From contig CAWJCU010000007.1 in the NCBI GenBank assembly GCA_963841455.1, positions 1 through 64,000 of the forward strand: a stretch of 64,000 bases of DNA, in the 5' to 3' direction. Below are positions 1 through 7,478 of this stretch, one piece after another. Under the pieces are notes generated by a model. The model saw nothing but the letters and a program-made list of their open reading frames with translations. It did no database searches and was not told where the DNA came from. The position numbers and the translations under genes were made by a program. This DNA comes from JAWVFM01 sp963841455 (GTDB lineage: Bacteria; Actinomycetota; Thermoleophilia; Solirubrobacterales; 70-9). Positions within the stretch are counted from its first letter, which is position 1. Each line of letters starts with the position of its first letter.

Positions 1-724
1 CGATCCTAACCCAGGGAAAGGCGGCCGTGGGGTCGGTTTCGTGAGAAGAGCCTTCATTGGCGATCCGGCTGTTGGCCCCGACAAGGACGCGCTGACCGAC
101 CCGAGCCCGGAAGGGTTGGGCTGAGCCGGGCGACCGCGACTTCCGCTTTCGCGTGAAAGCAGGCGTCCACGGTCCAACTACGAGACGCTCGCTACGGACG
201 AGGAGGAGCAGTGACAGCTGAGCTCACGTGCTCGAGACGGATGAGAAGCACGCGATACCAGGCGCCGAGCCGGTCAACGACGCCGACCTCGTCACGCGCT
301 CCAGGACGGCGATGTGACCACTTGCCTACGGAATCGCCTACGGAATGGCATTCCGTAGGCACTTGGCTCAACCAAGGGGCGCACGGCGCTCCGCCGCCGC
401 CGACCTCGCTCTCTCGACGATAGATAGACCGAGGTCGGCAGCAGCTCCGCTTGAGGATGGCGGTGGATGAGCAAGGAACGATTGGTCATTTGCGGAATGG
501 CGGAGTCGGTGAGGAGGTTGTGGGCTGAAGGCAGGTGGAGGATAGAGGCGGGGCGAAGGTCGGAGTCGGCGGACTGGGCAAGTGGGAGGCGCGAGCGGGG
601 GAACGGCGGGAGTCGGGGTAGGGCTCGGCGGGCGTGGCGTTGACCGAGATCGGCGAGCCTAATCGACGATGCCGGGAGAGCCGAGCGGGACAACGGCGCC
701 GGTCGCTCGCCTTAACGAACACCG
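1..724. other. Left flank, no recognisable gene
   Basis: I could not assign a gene here. Short open frames around 160-330 (for example one reading LETDEKHAIPGAEPVNDAD if a frameshift is allowed) look like the eroded end of a small accessory gene, but nothing is recognisable. The stretch lies just upstream of the excisionase/integrase remnant and is probably the decayed interior of the same element. The only clear structure is the repeat/hairpin at 324-360. Confidence 0.4.
324..360. repeat. Direct plus inverted repeat, operator-like
   Basis: The 11-mer GCCTACGGAAT occurs at 324-334 and again at 336-346, and its perfect reverse complement ATTCCGTAGGC follows at 350-360 after a 3-base loop. Two direct copies one base apart plus one inverted copy resemble an iteron or repressor operator. 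A plain hairpin is the alternative. It sits in the integrated-element remnant. Confidence 0.55.
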
Positions 725-1122
725 ATGCGCAGACACCATGAACCCGATTCGGCGCCCGCCATTGTCGATCGCGGCCTCGTGGTGTTCGAACGCGACCTGG
801 CGGATCGAATCGCGGCCGACGTTGCTCGGCGCCTTGCGGATGAGGACCGTCGCGAGCCGAAGGTCCGGTCGACGCCGGCGAGGTGGCCCGCATCCTCGGC
901 TGCGAGCGAAGCTGGGTCTACGAGCACCAGTCAGAGCTCGGCGTCATCCGCCTCGGCAATGGTTCGCGGCCACGGCTTCGCTTCGAGCGTGAGCGGATCG
1001 CCCAGCTCGCGAGCGCGCCGGCGCCGGCGGAGCCAGAGTCCGAGCCGCGACGCGTGACCCCGAGGCGTCGTCGGGCGCGACGATCGATGGTCCCCCTGCT
1101 CGAGATCAAGGGCCGGCGTTGA
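725..1122 (+). pseudogene. Excisionase-like HTH protein, frameshifted
   Basis: The protein reads MRRHHEPDSAPAIVDRG and onwards in one frame, then continues in another from about 870 as VDAGEVARILGCERSWVYEH, a winged helix-turn-helix of the excisionase/MerR type that ends in a basic tail and stops at 1122. Small HTH proteins of this kind act as recombination directionality factors or regulators in actinobacterial integrated elements. Its place immediately upstream of a zinc-finger ORF and a tyrosine recombinase fits that role. Because the frame changes once, it is either broken or affected by a sequence error. The HTH assignment is good; the excisionase role is inferred from context. Confidence 0.55.
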
Positions 1123-1298
1123 GGAGCTGCGCCCTCTGTGGTGTGAGCCTTCGCGGGCTTCGCGCCGACGCCCTCTACTGCAGCCCCGCATGCCGCGCTG
1201 AGGCCTCGCGGCAGCGTCGCCTGCGGGAAGGTCGGGTCGTCGACGGGTATCGAGACCTTCCGACCTACATCCGCCGCCAGAGGCGCACAAAGCTCTGA
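1119..1298 (+). CDS. Small zinc-finger protein of integrated element
   Basis: A 59-codon frame starts at TTG 1119, overlapping the TGA of the HTH gene (TTGA), and ends with TGA at 1296-1298. It contains a CALCG (CxxC) knuckle and a second YCSPAC knuckle (CxxxC) about 20 residues on, followed by an Arg-rich tail ending RRQRRTKL. Short Cys4 proteins of this layout commonly sit between excisionase and integrase genes in actinobacterial elements. Function is unknown; DNA binding is likely. Translational coupling to the upstream HTH gene is suggested by the 4-base overlap. Confidence 0.55.
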   Translation: MRSCALCGVSLRGLRADALYCSPACRAEASRQRRLREGRVVDGYRDLPTYIRRQRRTKL

Positions 1299-1353
1299 GA
1301 GGGGGAGAGATAGCTTGTCCTCCTCCCTCATTGACCAACGGAGGACGCTCTCG

Positions 1354-2579
1354 ATGCCGCGGAAGGCAACCGGCCAGGTCATCGCTCCCGAAGGAAGCAG
1401 CGGAGCTGGGCGCTTCGCTTTCGGGCCTACGGCGAACGCCGTTACGTCGACGCTCGGCAGGTCGGCGGAGGGTTGGAACCGCCAGCGGGCTGAGGCGGAG
1501 CTCCGGCACGTCCTCGCCGATGTCGAGCGCGGCATCTGGCGTCCGCACGAGCCCGAACCGGCGCGGCCGCCACGCGAGGTGCCGTCCTTCCACGAGTTCG
1601 CCTCGGAGTGGTTCGAACGCGCACCGGCGCGAGATGGCGGCGAGAACACGTCAACGATTACAGGTGGGCACTCAGCTACCACCTGGTCCCATTCTTCAAA
1701 GACCACCGTCTCAGCGAGATCACCGTCGCCGAGGTCGATCGGTTCAAGGCGGTGAAGCTTGCCGAGGGCAAGCTCGGGCCGCAGCCAGATCAACAAGTGC
1801 CTCGAAGCGGCTGGCGCAGATCCTGGAGGAGGCGATCGAGTACGAGCTGATCGACGGCGCGAATCCGGCCGAGGTCGTCGGCGCCGCGTGAAGGCCACGA
1901 GCCCAGCGCGGACCTGGGTAGAGCCAGAGCAGCTCTCGCTCTCCTCGAGAGCGCGACGGGGACGCTGCGGCCGGTCCTGGCGGTCATGGCCGGTGGCGGG
2001 CTTCGGTTGGTGAGGCGACGGCCCGGAGTGGTCCGACGTAAGCATCGCCACCGGGACGATCTCGATCGGGCGGGCGAAGACGGATGCCGGCAGGCCGTCA
2101 GGTTGATATCCCTCTCGGCGCGATCGACGCGCTGACCGAGTGGAGGGCACCGCCGCCGGTCGACCGCGCGTCGGCGATCCCGGTCTTCGTCACCCGCAAC
2201 GGCGCGCCGAGCAGACGGTGACGAACGTCGATCACCGGATCAAGACGGCGATCCGGCGGGCCAACGAGCGGCTTGGCGGAGCTCGGGATCGAGCCGATAG
2301 TGAGCGGGTTACCCCGCACTCGCTGCGCCGCACCTACGCGAGCCTGCGCGCCGCGCTGCCGGCGACGATCCGGTCTACATCGCCGAGCAGCTCGGGCACG
2401 ACGGACCGGGCTTCACGTTTCGCGTCTACCAGCGGGCGGTGAAGCGGCGCGAGGCTCGCCGGGCCGCACCTGCGAAGCGTTCGATCGGGCGCTTGATTGG
2501 GCAGCAATGGGCAGCAAGACCGATGAACACGATGGGTCGGCGGCCGCGCAAAGCAGCGGGGCGAGGAATCCCAGAGTGA
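1354..2579 (+). pseudogene. Tyrosine recombinase (integrase), multiply frameshifted
   Basis: Start ATG 1354 follows a good ribosome binding site (GGAGG near 1340). Piecing frames together gives a near full-length phage-type integrase: an N-terminal Arm-type DNA-binding segment, a SAM-like core-binding segment (VNDYRWALSYHLVPFFKDHR, about 1650-1710), a catalytic segment with GGGLRVGEA (first catalytic Arg, about 1990-2015), TPHSLRRTYASL (HxxR, about 2311-2345) and EQLGHDGPGFTFRVYQRAVK (second His and the nucleophilic Tyr, about 2386-2440), stopping at 2577-2579. At least five or six indels separate these blocks, so it is either inactive or badly sequenced. It ends 18 bp before tRNA-Arg and is oriented toward it. 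It is the clearest evidence that an element integrated here. Confidence 0.75.
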
Positions 2580-2597
2580 AGCCATAATCAGACCCGA

Positions 2598-2671
2598 GCC
2601 CCGGTAGCTCAGCTGGATAGAGCAGCTGCCTTCTAAGCAGCAGGTCGCAGGTTCGAGTCCTGCCCGGGGTG
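2598..2671 (+). tRNA. tRNA-Arg (anticodon UCU)
   Basis: The cloverleaf folds fully: acceptor GCCCCGG (2598-2604) pairs with CCGGGGT (2664-2670) with one G-U; D arm GCTC/GAGC; anticodon stem GCTGC/GCAGC around loop CTTCTAA, giving anticodon TCT (reads AGA); T arm GCAGG-TTCGAGT-CCTGC. CCA is not encoded. The integrase remnant ends just upstream and a protein gene starts 8 bp downstream. Confidence 0.95.
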
Positions 2672-2678
2672 CTGGGTC

Positions 2679-3086
2679 ATGGCGGTTCGCATCGGCAGGC
2701 ACACGTTCAGCTACTCCACCTACGACGCCCCCAGCGACGTGCTCGAGGTTGGCGTCACGGGCCCGCCGACCGGCCGGCGCGAGCGCTCGCCGGAGGACCA
2801 CATCTGGCGGCTCGACGAGGACGAGCGGCTAGTCGGCATCACCTTCATGAACCCCCGCGAGCAGCTCGAGCGCGAGGGCGCCGTCTACGTCACGCTCCCG
2901 ACCGGCGAGCGCGAGCGCGTCGCCGGCGCCGAGCACTTGCTTCGCCTCGGGCGAGCGTGGCTGAGCGCCCTGCCACGAGCGACCGCGCCGAGCTCGTCCT
3001 CGATCGCGTTCGCGCGATCCCACCCGGCTTCGTCGCGACCTACGGCGACCTCTGCCCGGAGGCGCCACGTTTCGCCGGTTCGGTGA
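2679..3086 (+). CDS. DUF2283-like small protein
   Basis: ATG 2679 lies 8 bp after tRNA-Arg. The N-terminal 90 residues carry a DUF2283-style pattern: YSTYDAPSDVLEV, then IWRLDEDERLVGITFMNPRE and VYVTLPTGE. After residue about 95 the frame becomes low-complexity (PRATAPSSSSIAF) and runs for 130 bp over the next gene. The real protein may therefore end near 2960, with a frameshift or stop lost there. Function of the family is unknown. It overlaps the alkyltransferase-like gene, suggesting the two form one unit. Confidence 0.55.
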   Translation: MAVRIGRHTFSYSTYDAPSDVLEVGVTGPPTGRRERSPEDHIWRLDEDERLVGITFMNPREQLEREGAVYVTLPTGERERVAGAEHLLRLGRAWLSALPRATAPSSSSIAFARSHPASSRPTATSARRRHVSPVR

Positions 3087-3259
3087 TGGCCGCCTGCCAC
3101 GACCCGGCTGTTCCGTGGCAACGCGTGGTCCGCGCCGACGGCTCGCTGGCGAAGGGCGAGCGCCAGCGCCGCCTCCTCGAGGCGGAGGGCGTCCCGTTCC
3201 GGGGCGCGCGGGTCGACATGAGCGTCGCCTGGTGCGCGATCCGCTCGATCGCCTCCTAA
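2957..3259 (+). CDS. Alkyltransferase-like (ATL) DNA-repair protein
   Basis: A 100-residue protein from GTG 2957 matches the C-terminal DNA-binding domain of O6-alkylguanine-DNA alkyltransferases: VRAIPPGFVATYGDL, a helix-turn-helix region, then VPWQRVVRADGSLA. In active enzymes this motif is PCHRV with the alkyl-accepting Cys; here Cys is Trp (PWQR), the hallmark of ATL proteins. Known ATLs bind O6-alkylguanine lesions without repairing them chemically and hand them to nucleotide excision repair. The start could be a few codons different. A true alkyltransferase with PCHRV lies at 12650-13279. Confidence 0.8.
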   Translation: MAERPATSDRAELVLDRVRAIPPGFVATYGDLCPEAPRFAGSVMAACHDPAVPWQRVVRADGSLAKGERQRRLLEAEGVPFRGARVDMSVAWCAIRSIAS

Positions 3260-3265
3260 CGGCGC

Positions 3266-3271
3266 TACATT
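3266..3271 (+). promoter_or_regulatory. Likely -10 box of tRNA-His
   Basis: TACATT ends 11 bp before the tRNA-His 5' end, matching the TAnnnT -10 pattern seen throughout this window. No convincing -35 was seen. Confidence 0.45.
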
Positions 3272-3282
3272 GGGGCGCACGC

Positions 3283-3356
3283 GGTGGGCGTAGCTCAGTT
3301 GGTAGAGCTCCTGGTTGTGGTCCAGGCGGTCGGGGGTTCGAGTCCCCTCGCTCACC
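3283..3356 (+). tRNA. tRNA-His (anticodon GUG)
   Basis: The acceptor GTGGGCG (3284-3290) pairs with CGCTCAC (3349-3355). The extra encoded G at 3283 opposite C3356 is the G-1 identity element specific to tRNA-His. Anticodon stem CCTGG/CCAGG encloses loop TTGTGGT, giving anticodon GTG. The T arm is GGGGG-TTCGAGT-CCCCT, imperfect at its last pair. The anticodon arm is duplicated at 7442-7467. Confidence 0.95.
3310..3335 (+). repeat. Left copy of 26-bp repeat (putative att core)
   Basis: This segment of tRNA-His (anticodon stem, loop and variable region) is identical over 26 bp to 7442-7467, in the same orientation. tRNA anticodon arms are common attB cores for tyrosine recombinases, and the 4.1 kb between the copies lies on the 3' side of the intact tRNA as expected for an integrated element. 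Confidence 0.65.
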
Positions 3357-3659
3357 CTCACTCCCTGCAAATCGCGGCTTTTTGTTCACTCCTCTCCCGC
3401 CTCGACTGTGGCGAGATGCCAATTTCTCGTGATCACCGCGGCCGCAGAAGTGCCTGCTCGTTGGCGACTCTTCGAGTCGAACAGGGACCGCCTGGTTCTG
3501 GAGGCGATTGGCATCTTGCGCCTACCGGAGCTCGACCGGCCCGCAAGGCACGGTCGCTCGGGCTCGGGCCTGGTCTGGGCCGCAGCGAGGCCGGTCAGAC
3601 ACTTCCGGTCCTCGCGCGAAACGGGAGTAATCGCGAACGGCCCCACAGGGCCCTTGGGC
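3357..3659. other. Intergenic stretch downstream of tRNA-His
   Basis: No supported gene. A run of T (GGCTTTTTG at about 3379) follows the tRNA and may end its transcript. The words CGAGATGCCAATT (3411-3423) and GATTGGCATCTTG (3507-3519) are partial inverted copies of each other, and CGAGATGCCAATT recurs near 7340 close to the right-hand repeat. These fit eroded ends of one element but prove nothing alone. Confidence 0.35.
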
Positions 3660-4041
3660 TTACTGCGTCCGCCGCCGCCCGTCGGCGCGCCGGTTCTCCT
3701 TGCGCGGAATCCACTCGACGCGCCAGGTCTCGAACAGTGCCAACAGCTCCTCTGCCTGCGTCCGCGACGGCGCAGCGCCTCGATTCTTCGTCTTCCACTC
3801 GCGGTTGACTTGCTTCACCACGAGCATCGAGTCGCCCTTGACCATCACATGCCGCTCGCCGTACTTAAGCGCCACGGGAGGCCGAGCATCAGAGCGTCCA
3901 CTCGGCGGTGTTGTGGGTCCCTCGGTCGAACCGCTTCGCATCCTCTTGAAAGGAGCCATCGCTCAGCTGGACCGTGCAGGCAGCCGTTACTGGGCCCGGA
4001 CTCTGCCCGCCTCCGTCGAAGTAGATGGTGGCCAGCTTCAT
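3660..4041 (-). pseudogene. RNase HI-family protein, frameshifted
   Basis: On the minus strand from ATG 4041 the protein reads MKLATIYFDGGGQSPGP (first catalytic Asp in the DGG motif), then NTAEW (catalytic Glu region). After about two lost bases near 3895-3915 it continues as LKYGERHVMVKGDSMLVVKQ (catalytic Asp in GDS) and FETWRVEWIPRKENRRAD (last Asp in ENRRAD). All four RNase H landmarks are present in order, but in different frames. Stand-alone RNase H proteins degrade RNA in RNA-DNA hybrids. The changes here are deletions, unlike the +1 insertions in the core genes, so genuine decay within the putative island is plausible. Confidence 0.65.
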
Positions 4042-4416
4042 TACTTCCGCGGTATTTTGCCCACGGCCTAACTCGGCGACGCCAGGGTCTGCTCTCCGCG
4101 CGAAGCGGCAGGGCTCTAGTCCTCGGCTTCAGGAGGAACCACCGCCCAGCGCGCGTCCGCGATGGTTTCTGACGTTGGTCAGCCGCTTCTCGTTTTCATG
4201 CAACCAGTACACCTCCGGCCGCTGTACGGCCCATTCAGAAGGCTAAAGATGCCAAAGGAGGTCTCTGGGCAGCCCGGCGCTGCGCAAGGGCCGGTCTTTC
4301 TAAAGCTCGATTGGAGCGTCGCGCCCGTTGCGCGCCCGTTCCTCGTCGGCCGTGCGATCTGGAGGTGTGCCCCTCGGGGTATGGAGGGGGCTATCTGCGA
4401 ACTCAGCCCGAGCCCG
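4042..4416. other. No recognisable gene
   Basis: Open frames in this 375-bp gap are short and show no family features. It lies between a decayed RNase H and a surface protein inside the repeat-bounded region, and I see nothing in it. Confidence 0.35.
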
Positions 4417-5022
4417 TCAACCTCCGATCGCCTGCCCGGCAACCGTGCAGCCGTCGAAGTTGCCGTATGTGGGGCCGACGTCGAAGGAGTAGGAGAAGCT
4501 CACCACCTGTCCTCCGGCGGTCGAGTAGGTGCCGTTGCCCGAACCGACGGCCATGCCCCCGGTCAGGTCGCGGTTCGCCGTCGTACCGTTGTTCGACCAG
4601 CTGCTTGAGAACGGGGAACCTCCGCTGACTCCGTGCACCTTGAGCTGGGTGTCGATCGTGTCGCCGTTGGCGAGAACGATCGGTTGGGTGGTCCCGTTGC
4701 AGCCGGCCGAGATGCTGAGCCCGTCGAGGTGAAGGATCACCGTGGTAGCGGTGTTCGCCGGACCCTTCATGAAGAACTCCTTCACCGTCTCGCCGCCGAC
4801 CGTGGTCGCGTTGGTCGCGCTGTTCGCGGTGACTGCGTGGGCGACCGAGAGGCCGGAAGCCTTCTTTCTGATCTCCTTGTCGGCCTGCTTTCGGGCGATC
4901 TTCTTCACCTTGCCGCTGTTGAGCGAGGCGAGCGCGTAGCCGCCACCGCCCACCGCGATAACCAGGGCGATGGCCGAGATCACGAGTGCCGGCGAAGGCA
5001 AGCGTCTAATCCGCTTGAGCAT
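4417..5022 (-). CDS. Secreted or membrane-anchored protein, unknown
   Basis: Start ATG 5022 has a strong ribosome binding site (AGGAGGAGCTC). Residues 1-32 form a signal or anchor segment (basic LKRIRRLPSP, then hydrophobic ALVISAIALVIAVGGGGYAL). A Lys-rich stretch follows (KVKKIARKQADKEIRKKASG), then Thr/Asn/Gly-rich beta-type sequence with two Cys. Proteins opening with a short basic segment, SPALV and a Gly-rich hydrophobic helix are frequent in Solirubrobacterales, which supports that placement. Function is unknown; an extracytoplasmic location is likely. It lies inside the tRNA-His-bounded region. Confidence 0.75.
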   Translation of the reverse strand: MLKRIRRLPSPALVISAIALVIAVGGGGYALASLNSGKVKKIARKQADKEIRKKASGLSVAHAVTANSATNATTVGGETVKEFFMKGPANTATTVILHLDGLSISAGCNGTTQPIVLANGDTIDTQLKVHGVSGGSPFSSSWSNNGTTANRDLTGGMAVGSGNGTYSTAGGQVVSFSYSFDVGPTYGNFDGCTVAGQAIGG

Positions 5023-5347
5023 GAGCTCCTCCTAGATATTGCGTGAAGAGACACGGCCCTCCCTTCCGGGCGTCGTCCCCAGTGAGCCGACCCTACCTCC
5101 GCGATGCTCGGGCCGTCAAGGGCGCTGCTTCTCCTGCAACATCGCCCGCGCAGTATCTCGCGATGGGTGAGATATGCGCTTTCCATGCAAAGCGACACCT
5201 CTGCTTTGCGCGACCACCAACAAGCGCAAAATCGCCCTGCCGCCGGCAGGCGCTCGTCGTCCCATAGGGCGTACGAACGCCGTCGCACTGCGTCACTGCA
5301 CGGAATCCTCAGACGTGATCCCCAAACGCAAGGCGATCGGGGGCGCG
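5023..5347. other. Intergenic gap between two minus-strand genes
   Basis: No gene supported. It contains the upstream region and ribosome binding site of the 4417-5022 gene. I see no repeat, RNA gene or terminator with a clear stem. Confidence 0.4.
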
Positions 5348-5755
5348 TCAGCCGTGTCTGTCGGGACCCGCCCGCTCGAGAGCTATCCGGATGAGTACCC
5401 GCTTCTCCCTGCGCATCCGCTCGCGATAGTCGTCCCAATGGGGGTTCTCATCGGGGAAGCGGTTGTAATAGTCGATAAGCGGGTCCATCGCCTCGGGGAG
5501 CGAGAGAACCTCGGCCTCGCCCTCGGCGTAGATCCAGCTGCCGAAGAAGCGCTCGGTGATGACGCAGAGCTGTGCCCACGGGTCCCGGCGCAGGTTGATG
5601 ACCTTGTAGGCGGTCTCGCGACTGGAGATGATCGCGCGCCCCTCGCCGTCCACGTTCACCAGCACGGGACTCTGCTGGATCCCGCCGGAGCGCCGGGTGG
5701 CGAGCACGGCACGATGGTGCTCGCACATGAACTCACGCGCGGCCTCCATGTCCAT
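5348..5755 (-). CDS. Pyridoxamine 5'-phosphate oxidase-fold protein (FMN/F420 type)
   Basis: A 135-residue protein with the split-barrel flavin/F420-binding pattern: MEAAREFMCEHHRAVLATRR, then QQSPVLVNVDGEGRAIIS, ETAYKVINLRRDPWAQLCV and WIYAEGEAEVLS. This layout is typical of actinobacterial TIGR03618-like F420-dependent enzymes, which reduce or oxidise small molecules with bound F420 or FMN. The exact cofactor cannot be told from sequence reading. ATG 5755 is preceded by TAGGCT (6-nt gap) and no ribosome binding site, so the mRNA is probably leaderless. Confidence 0.75.
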   Translation of the reverse strand: MDMEAAREFMCEHHRAVLATRRSGGIQQSPVLVNVDGEGRAIISSRETAYKVINLRRDPWAQLCVITERFFGSWIYAEGEAEVLSLPEAMDPLIDYYNRFPDENPHWDDYRERMRREKRVLIRIALERAGPDRHG

Positions 5756-5761
5756 GCGCCG

Positions 5762-5767
5762 AGCCTA
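5762..5767 (-). promoter_or_regulatory. -10 box, leaderless promoter
   Basis: TAGGCT on the minus strand ends 6 nt before ATG 5755. Confidence 0.45.
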
Positions 5768-5873
5768 CGGAGCTCGACCGGTCCCTGCCCGCGAGGCGAG
5801 GAGGTCGCGCGTGACGCGGGTACATCACTCCTGCTTCGCGCGAGATCCAGGAGCTGCGCTAGCTTCTCGGGCA

Positions 5874-7040
5874 ATGCACCCGATCCGATTCGCGCTCTCG
5901 TCCATGATCGCGCTGTCGATCGCCCTGGTCTGGACTGGCGGCGCCCAGGCGGCTACCACCACGAGCTTCGGCTTCACCGGCGGCGAGCAGACCTTCACCG
6001 TCCCAGCCGGTGTGACCAGCATCCACGTCGTAGCGATCGGCGGGCGCGGCGGCGCGGGAGGTAAGGGCGCGCCGGTCGGTGGATTCGGCGGTCTCGCCGT
6101 CGCGGATCTGGCCGTGAAACCTGGACAGGTGCTCTACGTCGAGGTCGGCGGGAACGCCGGCGCAGGGGCGATCGGGTCGCCTTTCGCCGGCGGCGCCGGC
6201 GGCTTCAACGGCGGCGGAGGGGGTGGGCGCGGCCAGAGCCCGTTCGGGATCGGCGCCGGTGGCGGGGGAGGCGCTTCCGACATCCGGACGGCCCCGAGCT
6301 CGGCCTCCGATTCGCTCAGTTCCCGTCTGATCGTCGCCGGCGGTGGGGGCGGTAGCGGTGCCAGCGACGACGCCCTCGCTCCCGATCATGGCGGCGCGGG
6401 CGGGGCGCCCGGCTCGGCGGGCTCAAACGGAGTGGCGGGTGTCGCGAACGGCGGCCAGGGCGCGACACCGAGCGCACCCGGATCCGGCGGCACCGGGGTC
6501 CCCGGGGGGCAGAGCGGCGGAGGGGGCGCGCTCGGCCTGGGCGGCGCGGGCGGGTCGCAGAACGTGACTGGCGCCGGTGAGGGGGGCGGAGGCGGAGGCG
6601 GCCTGTTCGGCGGAGGCGGCGGGGGCAGCGGGGACAACGGGATGGCCGGCGGCGGCGGCGGTGGCGGGGGTTCGACGGGCTTCGGCGCAGCGGCGACCTC
6701 CACGACCGCTGGGCTCGACACCAGCGGAACCCCCTCGATCACGCTCACCTACAAGCCGCCGAGCCCGCCGAGCCCGCCGAGCACCAAGATCACAAAGGCG
6801 AAGATCAGCCAGAGGAAGCACAAGGCCATTTTCCGCTTCAGGGCGATCGGCGCCGCGAGCGGCTTTCAGTGCAAGCTCAAGCGCGCCCACCACAAGAAGC
6901 CGAAGGCGAAGTTCCGCAGCTGCCGCTCGCCCAAGACCTACAAGCACCTGAAGCCGGGCCGCTACACCTTCGCCGTCCGCGCCGTCGGCGCCGCCGGCGC
7001 CGACCCGAACCCGACGAAGAGGAAGTTCGAGATCGGGTAG
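5874..7040 (+). CDS. Secreted glycine-rich protein with C-terminal beta domain
   Basis: 388 residues. A signal peptide ending near AQA|ATTT (residues 1-27) is followed by a domain opening FTGGEQTFTVPAGVTSIHVV, the start of the bacterial glycine-rich surface protein fold. Residues about 55-290 are extremely Gly-rich (runs of GGGGG) with SDIRTAP and LIVAGGGGGSG landmarks. A PPSPPSPPS linker leads to a basic C-terminal domain (FQCKLKRAHHKKPKAKFRSC, then YTFAVRAVGAAG) resembling the Ig-like repeats of secreted Thermoleophilia proteins. Probably an extracellular surface or adhesion protein. TAGCTT ends 8 nt before ATG 5874. It lies within the repeat-bounded region. Confidence 0.8.
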   Translation: MHPIRFALSSMIALSIALVWTGGAQAATTTSFGFTGGEQTFTVPAGVTSIHVVAIGGRGGAGGKGAPVGGFGGLAVADLAVKPGQVLYVEVGGNAGAGAIGSPFAGGAGGFNGGGGGGRGQSPFGIGAGGGGGASDIRTAPSSASDSLSSRLIVAGGGGGSGASDDALAPDHGGAGGAPGSAGSNGVAGVANGGQGATPSAPGSGGTGVPGGQSGGGGALGLGGAGGSQNVTGAGEGGGGGGGLFGGGGGGSGDNGMAGGGGGGGGSTGFGAAATSTTAGLDTSGTPSITLTYKPPSPPSPPSTKITKAKISQRKHKAIFRFRAIGAASGFQCKLKRAHHKKPKAKFRSCRSPKTYKHLKPGRYTFAVRAVGAAGADPNPTKRKFEIG

Positions 7041-7478
7041 CCCTCGCTTCGGTCGCTAGCTCCGACCAGGTGCGAGCAGCAGGCGTCCTGCCGAGTTGGC
7101 ACCGTGCGTGGCTCAGCGACTGGCGCGGCGCCCAGTACGGCTCGCGCCGACGGGTGGCGGAGGTCGTGTCCGAGCGCCTGCTCACCGGAGGGCAGGCGTG
7201 TCAACGCGACCCAGGCGCTTCCGCGAGGAGAAGACGATCGAAGGCGTCAAGCCCGTCCCGCCGCCGGCGATCTACCGGCGCCCGCCAACGCCGCCGACGG
7301 GTACCTGACCTCGAACGCGCGCGACCCCAACGCTCCTGGACGAGATGCCAATTCAGGTGCCAATTTGAGCGAAACTGAGCCGACCCGAGACGATCTAACC
7401 CGCATAAGAACACGGGATCGGTCTAGCATGACCATCCTGGCCCTGGTTGTGGTCCAGGCGGTCGGGGATACTGCGCGC
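7041..7478. other. Gap containing island right end
   Basis: No convincing coding sequence. It contains CGAGATGCCAATT near 7340 (also at 3411) and the 26-bp tRNA-His arm copy at 7442-7467 just before the acyl-CoA ligase. Best read as the eroded right end of an integrated element. Confidence 0.45.
7442..7467 (+). repeat. Right copy of tRNA-His 26-bp repeat
   Basis: Perfect 26-bp match to 3310-3335. The match stops abruptly and the rest of the tRNA 3' half is absent, so this is a tRNA fragment and not a gene. It ends 11 bp before the GTG of the acyl-CoA ligase. Confidence 0.7.

Noticed and set aside
7442..7467. A second tRNA-His gene
   Set aside because: Only the anticodon arm and variable region are present; acceptor, D and T arms are missing.
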